Shown here piece after piece: positions 1-4,908 of a DNA stretch of 6,276 bases (positions within the stretch are counted from its first letter, which is position 1; every line of letters starts with the position of its first letter). Source of the DNA: Candidatus Krumholzibacteriia bacterium (lineage in GTDB: Bacteria > Krumholzibacteriota > Krumholzibacteriia > Krumholzibacteriales > Krumholzibacteriaceae); contig JAQTVX010000137.1 of assembly GCA_028706585.1 (NCBI GenBank), positions 1-6,276 on the forward strand, given 5' to 3'. A program made the translations under genes and the position numbers. The notes below the pieces were generated by a model, which did not search any database, had not been told where the DNA came from, and worked only from the letters and a program-made list of their open reading frames with translations.

Positions 1-1100
1 TGCCTCATGTAAACGCCGGTCACGACCCAGCTCGTGAGATTGGGAAGCATTCCCGCAAAAAACCACAGGGCTAGCAGCAGTCGCGTCCAGCCGGTCAGGG
101 CGGCCGCCGCTATCAGCACAGTGAGAAGGGCAAAGGCTGCGTTTGCAGGCAACACAATGAATAGGACCGCGCCGACGCACGCGGCGATGATGCCCATCCA
201 GAAGCGGAGGGCGGGTGAGGCGCCCGGCGCGAGCCTGCCGCGCGCGATCAGGTACACGAGGGGAATCGGGATCAGCACCCGGTTGATCCCCCGCAAGAAG
301 ATCGGTCCGTATTCGGCGTAGCGCTTGAGGATGACGAGCGCGGCGCTGATGACGCCGCCTTGCCCCGTCTTTTCCTGTGTCGTCACTATTGGTATCAAGA
401 GCCACAGGCCCACGAAGAAGATGATGGTGACGATCCTCGCCGCTAGCCCTTCGCGGCCACGATCATCGCGGGATAGATGCCGCCAGCCGACGACGACTAG
501 GGTGAGCCCCAGCACGGGGAGGAGGAAAGCGCTCACGGGATGGTTGAAAACGGCGAGAACCGCGAAGACGCCTCCCGCTATCACGCCAAATCCGAACCGT
601 CCGCGTGGGAGCGCGCACAGAAAAAGATACATGGATGCCGCTACAAGGAGAAGCTCCAGTGGAAACTGAAAGCCCTGGATCGGCGTGTACAGAAAGTGCA
701 GGGTGAAGTAGAAGCACGCGAAGTAGAAGAGTATCGACAGAAACGCCGCGCGCCTGCTCTCGAAGAGGCGCCTGCCGATGGCGTACATCAGCACGATCGC
801 GCCGACGAAACATACGGCGCTCGCGAGCTGGTAGGCGAGAGGGGCGTTTCCCGCCACGCCGTAGATGGCGCGCAGGATGAGCCAGTTCACAGGGCGGAAG
901 GTCTGCACGTGGCCGATGAAATCCGTATCGAAGGGCTTGAAAATGCCCTCGCGCATCCAGTCCAGGTATCGGCCGTCCTCGTTCCTGAAATACGCTCCGA
1001 AGCCCAGGATCGGAAATACGGATGCGAGGACGAAGACGAAAAACGAGACTGGATCCCATCTCCGACGCACCGCAGTTCCATCATCGTGGCCTTCCGTCAT
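1..1100 (-). CDS. Polytopic membrane protein, probable GT-C type glycosyltransferase (N-terminal 366 residues; C-terminus beyond window)
   Basis: An uninterrupted minus-strand frame runs from ATG 1100-1098 off the left edge. The start overlaps the upstream gene's stop (ATGA), with a weak G-rich Shine-Dalgarno-like run at 1107-1111, so translational coupling is likely. The protein is strongly hydrophobic, with about ten membrane segments by eye, near residues 18-38, 88-108, 118-138, 147-165, 168-186, 190-206, 222-242, 301-318, 320-336 and 339-355. After the first segment the loop carries RNEDGRYLDW (39-48). An acidic pair in this loop is the usual catalytic signature of GT-C enzymes, which use polyprenyl-phosphate sugars on the outer membrane face. 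The following FRPVNWLILRAIYG (68-81) resembles the RP-containing segment of PMT/TMTC-like GT-C proteins. The acceptor and sugar cannot be read from the sequence. The membrane-protein call is firm. The glycosyltransferase call is an inference from motif and operon context; an O-antigen ligase or polymerase is the main alternative. Confidence 0.8.
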   Translation of the reverse strand, partial: MTEGHDDGTAVRRRWDPVSFFVFVLASVFPILGFGAYFRNEDGRYLDWMREGIFKPFDTDFIGHVQTFRPVNWLILRAIYGVAGNAPLAYQLASAVCFVGAIVLMYAIGRRLFESRRAAFLSILFYFACFYFTLHFLYTPIQGFQFPLELLLVAASMYLFLCALPRGRFGFGVIAGGVFAVLAVFNHPVSAFLLPVLGLTLVVVGWRHLSRDDRGREGLAARIVTIIFFVGLWLLIPIVTTQEKTGQGGVISAALVILKRYAEYGPIFLRGINRVLIPIPLVYLIARGRLAPGASPALRFWMGIIAACVGAVLFIVLPANAAFALLTVLIAAAALTGWTRLLLALWFFAGMLPNLTSWVVTGVYMR

Positions 1101-2767
1101 TTCGCGCCCCCGGGAAACTCTTTCTTGAGAACGGACATCACCCGCACGTCGTATCGCTTGCCGTCCACGACCACTGCCTCGCGCTTGATTCCCTCGGTGG
1201 CGAACCCGCAGCTCTCGTAGAGCGCGATCGCGCGGCTGTTGCGATTGAACACCTCGAGATAAATACGGTTCAGTCCAAGATCCTTGAAGGCACGGTTCAG
1301 GAGCAGCGTGGTTGCCTCGTGAGCGTAGCCCTTTCCGAGATATCTTCTGTTGCCGATCATTATCCGCCCGATCTCGCATTGCCTGTTGATGTGATCGATG
1401 TGGTAGATCGCAATCGCGCCGATGGGCGTCCGCGTCCTGGCGTCCTCGATCATGAACATCATGTCGGAATCATCTTTCAGGTAACGGTTGTACCATTCCT
1501 GCTGCTGTTCCATGACGATCGGTTCCTGGTGAAAGAACGCCTGCCGGTTTTCCTTTCTGTTGCGCCATTCGCGGAGCGTTTCGAGGTCGCTCGCTTCGAT
1601 GCCGCGCAGGGCGACCTTCTTTCCGAGAAGCCTGGATTCGTCGATTACCGGCGGGCGGGCGAAGAAAGCGCCGACCGTGCCGATAACCTTGTTCATCTCC
1701 TCCTCGGTGATGCCGGGGAAGCAGGGCAGACTGATGATGCGTTTCCACACCTCTTCGGCGACCGGCAGCTTCACCCGTTGGGAACGATAGTAAGGATGGA
1801 GATGAATGGGGTAGTAGTGCACCCCCGGCGCGATATCGTTGTCCTTGAGGAACTTGATCAGATCGTCGCGCTTGTCGACCTTCAGATGGTAGATGTGCCA
1901 CGACGATTTGCATCCCTTGCGCTCGACGGGGACTTTCACGCCCTTTATGTTCTTGAACGCGCGGTTGTAAATGCCGGCGACCTCGCGGCGTCTAGCGTTG
2001 AGAGCGTCGAGGCGAGCGAGCTGCACGATGCCTATCGCCGCCGGGATGTCGTTCAGATGGGCCTTGAAGCCCAGGCGGTTCACGTGATAGAACCACGCGT
2101 AGACCTTCTCGTCGACCGTGCGATTCCACGTCGACTTTGAGATTCCCAGCCACCGCATCTCGCGCAGCCACTTGTCCCACTCGTCGTTGTTGGTCGTGAC
2201 CATTCCGCCCTCGCCGCACGCCACGTTCTTTACCGCGTGAAAGCTGAAGCACGTGAGCTCCGAGATGGAGCCGATCTTCTTTCCCTTGTACTGGGCGCCG
2301 CATGCGTGTGCCGCATCCTCGACGATCGCGATGCGCTTGCCCTTTGCGAGCTCCCTGAGCCCGTCCATGTCGCACGGGTGACCTGCGTAGTGGACGGGTA
2401 GAATCGCCCTGGTTCTCTTGGTGATCTTCCTGGCCACGTCCTCGACGTCGATGCAGAGGTTGTCCTCGTAGACGTCGGCGAAGACCGGCTTGGCGCCGTT
2501 GTACACGACGGCGTGCGCCGTCGAAACGAAGGTAATCGGCGGAACGATCACCTCATCGCCGCGTTTCAGGTCGAGGAGAGCCAGGGCCAGATGCAGGGCC
2601 GCGGTCCCCGAATTGAGGCCGACGGCGTGCTTCACCCCGATGTACTTCGCGAACTTCTCTTCGAATTCGGCCGTCTTGGGACCAAGCCCCCACCAGCCGG
2701 ATTTCAGAACTTCGGTAACCGCCTCAATCTCCTCGTTCGATATCGAAGGACGAAACAGAGGGATCAT
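1097..2767 (-). CDS. Bifunctional DegT/DnrJ/EryC1 sugar aminotransferase - GNAT N-acetyltransferase fusion (PseC-PseH-like)
   Basis: The protein has 556 residues. Residues 1 to about 370 form a DegT-family PLP-dependent aminotransferase that converts a keto-sugar nucleotide to an amino sugar. Visible are the GTAALHLAL phosphate-binding stretch (54-62), VEDAAHA with the pyridine-contacting Asp (near 151), FSFHAVKN with the Schiff-base Lys (near 180) followed by GEGGMV, and the C-terminal HYYPIHLHPYY. Residues about 380-550 form a GNAT acetyltransferase: a RNRKENR segment, the acetyl-CoA loop in RRYLGKGYAHEA (474-485) and a terminal ALYESCGF motif. PseC and PseH of pseudaminic acid synthesis perform these two steps in sequence as separate proteins, and here they are joined. 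The frame is open upstream to an ATG at 2845, but I start at 2767: DegT homology begins at MIPLFRP, AAGGAG sits 7 bases upstream, and the longer form would overlap the preceding gene. No PseB-, PseG- or PseI-like gene is in the window, so the exact sugar is unknown. Confidence 0.93.
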   Translation of the reverse strand: MIPLFRPSISNEEIEAVTEVLKSGWWGLGPKTAEFEEKFAKYIGVKHAVGLNSGTAALHLALALLDLKRGDEVIVPPITFVSTAHAVVYNGAKPVFADVYEDNLCIDVEDVARKITKRTRAILPVHYAGHPCDMDGLRELAKGKRIAIVEDAAHACGAQYKGKKIGSISELTCFSFHAVKNVACGEGGMVTTNNDEWDKWLREMRWLGISKSTWNRTVDEKVYAWFYHVNRLGFKAHLNDIPAAIGIVQLARLDALNARRREVAGIYNRAFKNIKGVKVPVERKGCKSSWHIYHLKVDKRDDLIKFLKDNDIAPGVHYYPIHLHPYYRSQRVKLPVAEEVWKRIISLPCFPGITEEEMNKVIGTVGAFFARPPVIDESRLLGKKVALRGIEASDLETLREWRNRKENRQAFFHQEPIVMEQQQEWYNRYLKDDSDMMFMIEDARTRTPIGAIAIYHIDHINRQCEIGRIMIGNRRYLGKGYAHEATTLLLNRAFKDLGLNRIYLEVFNRNSRAIALYESCGFATEGIKREAVVVDGKRYDVRVMSVLKKEFPGGAK

Positions 2768-2774
2768 ATCGATT

Positions 2775-2780
2775 CTCCTT
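2775..2780 (-). promoter_or_regulatory. Strong Shine-Dalgarno site of the aminotransferase-acetyltransferase gene
   Basis: The minus strand reads AAGGAG, seven bases before the ATG at 2767-2765. It lies in the 38-base gap after the stop of the upstream FAD enzyme and decides the start in favour of 2767 over the upstream in-frame ATG at 2845. It also implies independent ribosome loading on the second gene of the operon. Confidence 0.85.
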
Positions 2781-2805
2781 GCAGATGTCGTTGGACTCGC
2801 GCCAA

Positions 2806-4218
2806 TCAGTGCGCGCTCTCGAGCGCATTCCGCACGCGAGCGCATTCCGTTATTCCTTCCAGGAGAGCTTCATCCATATTCATGTACATGAACCGGCCCT
2901 GGCGCCCTATTGTACTGCAATTCCCGATTCGGGACAGCGATTCCATCGTCCGCGCAAGATGCCGCTCCGTGTCGAGCTCGAACAGCGGATACACGTTCGG
3001 CAGCTTCGTTACAAAATAGCCTTCTATCTCTTCCTCCCTGATGAGATCGAGCTCCTGGAGGTCGCTCACGCACTGCTTGACCAACTCCTCGGGCGGACGA
3101 TTCCAACCGTCGTCTCCTTCGAAGCAGGTCACTTCGATGCTGAGGCTCGTTTTCCCCTCGGGTGCGAAATGCGGCGATCCCAGATTCGGGTACTCGTTGA
3201 TACGGTTGAAAAGGGTCTTGCCGTCGCTGTAGTACACCCATTGCGCCTCATAGACCCGCGGGCGCGCGAGCATCAAGTTGATGAACAGGATCGCGCGGTA
3301 GCGGAGCTCGTTGGAGGCGGCGAGCGTCTCGCGTGGCAGAAGGGGGTTGAACGAGCGAACCAGCCGTGGGAGGCTCATTGTGGAGATCAGATAATCGCAT
3401 TCGATGATCTTCTCGGCGCCGCTTCCATCCCGAACGCTCACGGATGCGACGCGGTTGTCAGGCGTGAGATTGATTCTCTCGACGTCATGAGCGAGGAGGA
3501 ACGTTCCTCCGTTCCGCTCGACGACGTCTTTGATCTTCTCAGCCATCACCTTGGCGCCTCTTTGGCCGTAGTAGAATATCTGCGGCTGCTGCGAGTACTC
3601 GCTCTTTCCCTCGGTCGACAGTCCTACGAGACGGCGGGTCGCCTTCTTGGCGATGTCCCATAGGCTCACCGTCGTAACTCGGCGCAGGAGCTGCGAAGAG
3701 CTCAGCCGGGAGCATGATACGCCCCAGACCTTCTTGGCATAGGGGCCGAAGTAAATGTTGTACAGGGCGCCGCCGAAGTGCGATTTGATCCATCCCTCGA
3801 ACGACTCCTCGTCCATTTTGTGGCCGAGGCGTCGGCGTATGCGCGTCTTGGAGAAATCGAGGAAGCATCTGATCATCTGGTCCCAGTCGAGGGCGCGGAA
3901 CATGTCGTTGAATCGGAGGGGGTAGTTGACGTAGCGCTCGTTGAAGAAGATCGCGGTCCTTTTCTTCACCGGAATCAGCTCGTCCCCGAGCAGACTGCGC
4001 ATGCGATCGACGATCGCCTCGTTCCCTTTCTGCGACGGGAAAAGACCGTGAATGCCGAGGTCGAAGATATAGCCGTCTCTCTCGATGCTCCCCGCCATTC
4101 CTCCGACGCGGGGCATGCGCTCGATCACGATCGGCGGAATTCCATTTTCGCTCAATTCCCACGCTGCGCCGAGCCCGGTCAAGCCGGCACCCACGATGAC
4201 CACACGTTTGTTGTCCAT
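2806..4218 (-). CDS. FAD-dependent oxidoreductase, protoporphyrinogen-oxidase / UDP-galactopyranose-mutase-like
   Basis: The protein has 470 residues. The N-terminus is a Rossmann FAD-binding fold: beta strand VVIVGAGLTGLG (6-17) with the GxGxxG loop, then VIERMPRVGG (31-40), where the Glu typically binds the adenosine ribose. FNERYVNYPL (92-101) resembles the active-site stretch of UDP-galactopyranose mutases and related polysaccharide-cluster flavoproteins. Near the C-terminus GRQGRFMYMNMDEA (438-451) matches the second FAD-contacting motif of this superfamily. It is soluble, with no signal peptide. UDP-galactopyranose mutases are usually shorter (about 370-400 residues), so mutase activity is not assured; a sugar or lipid-linked sugar oxidoreductase is equally possible. 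I start at MDNKRVV: the FAD fold begins there, and the longer frame's start at 4257 falls within the probable -35 element. It is the first gene of the operon, followed after 38 bases by the aminotransferase fusion. Confidence 0.88.
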   Translation of the reverse strand: MDNKRVVIVGAGLTGLGAAWELSENGIPPIVIERMPRVGGMAGSIERDGYIFDLGIHGLFPSQKGNEAIVDRMRSLLGDELIPVKKRTAIFFNERYVNYPLRFNDMFRALDWDQMIRCFLDFSKTRIRRRLGHKMDEESFEGWIKSHFGGALYNIYFGPYAKKVWGVSCSRLSSSQLLRRVTTVSLWDIAKKATRRLVGLSTEGKSEYSQQPQIFYYGQRGAKVMAEKIKDVVERNGGTFLLAHDVERINLTPDNRVASVSVRDGSGAEKIIECDYLISTMSLPRLVRSFNPLLPRETLAASNELRYRAILFINLMLARPRVYEAQWVYYSDGKTLFNRINEYPNLGSPHFAPEGKTSLSIEVTCFEGDDGWNRPPEELVKQCVSDLQELDLIREEEIEGYFVTKLPNVYPLFELDTERHLARTMESLSRIGNCSTIGRQGRFMYMNMDEALLEGITECARVRNALESAH

Positions 4219-4227
4219 ATGTTTATG

Positions 4228-4257
4228 ATTGTAGCAGCAAGAATGGATGGATGGCAA
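4228..4257 (-). promoter_or_regulatory. Sigma70-like promoter of the left operon, probably giving a leaderless mRNA
   Basis: On the minus strand there is TTGCCA (4257-4252, one mismatch to TTGACA), an 18-base spacer, and TACAAT (4233-4228, one mismatch to TATAAT) with an extended TG two bases upstream. Only nine bases separate the -10 from the ATG at 4218. Transcription starting about 7 bases past the -10 would begin within a few bases of the start codon. No Shine-Dalgarno sequence is visible before the ATG, which fits a leaderless transcript. Assignment is by consensus only. Confidence 0.55.
4243..4254. repeat. (ATGG)3 tandem microrepeat
   Basis: Three perfect copies of ATGG lie within the spacer and -35 of the left operon promoter. 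A change in copy number would alter the -35 to -10 spacing by 4 bases. At three units it is probably too short to be very mutable. Confidence 0.5.
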
Positions 4258-4262
4258 GGCAA

Positions 4263-4309
4263 GAACGCACGCCGCCGAGGCGCTCTGAGCGCCTCGATTG
4301 ACGGCGTTC
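4263..4309. repeat. Imperfect inverted repeat with perfect 8-bp core hairpin
   Basis: GAGGCGCT (4277-4284) and AGCGCCTC (4288-4295) are perfect inverted copies around a 3-base loop. Outer arms GAACGC (4263-4268) and GCGTTC (4304-4309) also pair, giving a 47-base cruciform-capable structure with internal mismatches. It lies just upstream of the left operon's -35. No T-run follows on either strand, so a Rho-independent terminator is unlikely. An operator, a REP-like sequence or a remnant at the transposon breakpoint are possible. Confidence 0.55.
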
Positions 4310-4753
4310 TACGAGTAGAAAGACGGGTTGTGCTGGTCCTTCGACGCGATCGATCGCTGTGGCGAGGACATTGCGGAATGGCATGTGGCGAAACGGGGCG
4401 ACCGTTTGGCGGCGCTGGAGCCGACTAGGCAGGTGATCCGAGTTCACTGCCGGAATTACGCGACAAGGATCGCGCTAGGGTTTGGGCTCCGTGACGACCG
4501 GGATCCGCAGTACTGTGCAAATCAGTTTCTGGGCGAGCTGTGGTGGCTTGGGATTACATCTGCGCCTTCTAGATCGGGTAGCCGCAGTGGCTCCGGGAAG
4601 AGTGCCTCTACCTGCATGACCTCGAGTCATTGGAGGAAGCGTGAGTGACCATCGGGGGGCATTCGAAGATACAACGAGCATTGGATCTTGGAGGGGTTCG
4701 GGTATCGATCTTCCAGCGAGATCCGGCAGTCGTTCGCTCGGGTGGCCGCGTGA
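4298..4753 (+). pseudogene. Decayed IS3-family transposase (rve/DDE integrase), C-terminal half
   Basis: Three blocks on the plus strand rebuild the C-terminal half of an IS3-type OrfB. Block A (about 4298-4570) contains LTAFYE, a TAG stop at 4316, KDGLCWSFDAIDRC, WHVAKRGDRLAALEP, LRDDRDPQY (second catalytic Asp region) and WWLGITSAPS. Block B (about 4567-4659) is shifted one base and reads WLREECLYLHDLESLEEA, then a TGA at 4642. Block C (4661-4753) returns to the first frame with RRYNEHWILEGFGYRS and ends at AARVAA-like ARVAA plus TGA. The segment expected between blocks A and B, which holds the catalytic Glu (NGxAERF type), is missing. The N-terminal half and first Asp are also absent. With at least two frame changes, internal stops and a deletion, it cannot be active. 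Family assignment rests on remembered conserved motifs of IS3 transposases, not on a search. Confidence 0.8.
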
Positions 4754-4767
4754 TTAAGAGTTCTTTG

Positions 4768-4792
4768 TGTCCAAGAAATCGGGTGCGATACA
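4768..4792 (+). mobile_element. Probable right terminal inverted repeat of the dead IS3-family element
   Basis: Fourteen bases after the transposase stop, TGTCCAAGAAATCGGGTGCG followed by ATACA closely resembles, from memory, the right end of IS150-group elements, which also ends in GGGTGC and TACA. IS3-family elements end in CA, as here. No matching left end is present in the window, which agrees with a 5'-truncated copy. Confidence 0.5.
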
Positions 4793-4811
4793 CAGGATCA
4801 CAAGAAACGGC

Positions 4812-4841
4812 TTTACGAAGGACCGAGGATCATGCTAAAAT
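4812..4841 (+). promoter_or_regulatory. Possible promoter of the right-hand membrane-protein gene
   Basis: TTTACG (4812-4817, four of six to TTGACA), an 18-base spacer and TAAAAT (4836-4841, five of six to TATAAT) with an extended TG at 4833-4834. The predicted start near 4848 would give a 5' leader of about 60 bases. It lies about 20 bases beyond the probable IS end, so the element's end may have helped form it. The call is weak and rests on consensus only. Confidence 0.35.
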
Positions 4842-4908
4842 GATTCTCTAAGTGGCTCATGCGGCATGACATATCAAGGCGCTGGCTGTTGCTAATGAGT
4901 TTCAGGCA

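Larger units (their letters stand above)
4219..4908. other. 690-base divergent intergenic region without an intact gene
   Basis: This stretch separates the minus-strand operon from the plus-strand membrane-protein gene. It contains, in order, the operon promoter, an (ATGG)3 microrepeat, an imperfect inverted repeat, a decayed IS3-family transposase, a probable IS end and a weak plus-strand promoter. The short open frames here are fragments of the dead transposase or chance frames. I see no RNA gene. Confidence 0.7.

Noticed and set aside
463..1059. 198-codon minus-strand open frame and the 226-codon plus-strand frame at 540-1220
   Set aside because: Both overlap the membrane-protein gene in other frames. 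The Arg/Pro-rich product is typical of a shadow frame.
1022..2140. 372-codon plus-strand open frame
   Set aside because: It is antisense to the well-supported aminotransferase-acetyltransferase gene. Its protein has no recognisable motif and it arises from the high GC third-position bias.
2768..2845. N-terminal extension of the aminotransferase to the ATG at 2845
   Set aside because: The extra 26 residues are Arg/Ala-rich, overlap the end of the preceding gene and are not part of the DegT fold. A strong Shine-Dalgarno sequence serves the inner ATG.
2779..3663. 294-codon plus-strand open frame
   Set aside because: It lies antisense to the FAD-oxidoreductase, whose frame carries clear family motifs. 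The plus-strand product shows none.
4230..4254. Possible left terminal repeat of the IS (TGTAGCAGCA...)
   Set aside because: Only the first four bases agree with the inverse of the right-end sequence, and the stretch overlaps the operon promoter.
4277..4295. Rho-independent terminator
   Set aside because: The stem is perfect but neither strand has a following T-run, and no gene ends nearby.
4328..4648. 106-codon plus-strand open frame as an intact gene
   Set aside because: It is a fragment of the decayed transposase: the first 81 codons match IS3-type motifs, after which the frame drifts into non-homologous sequence.
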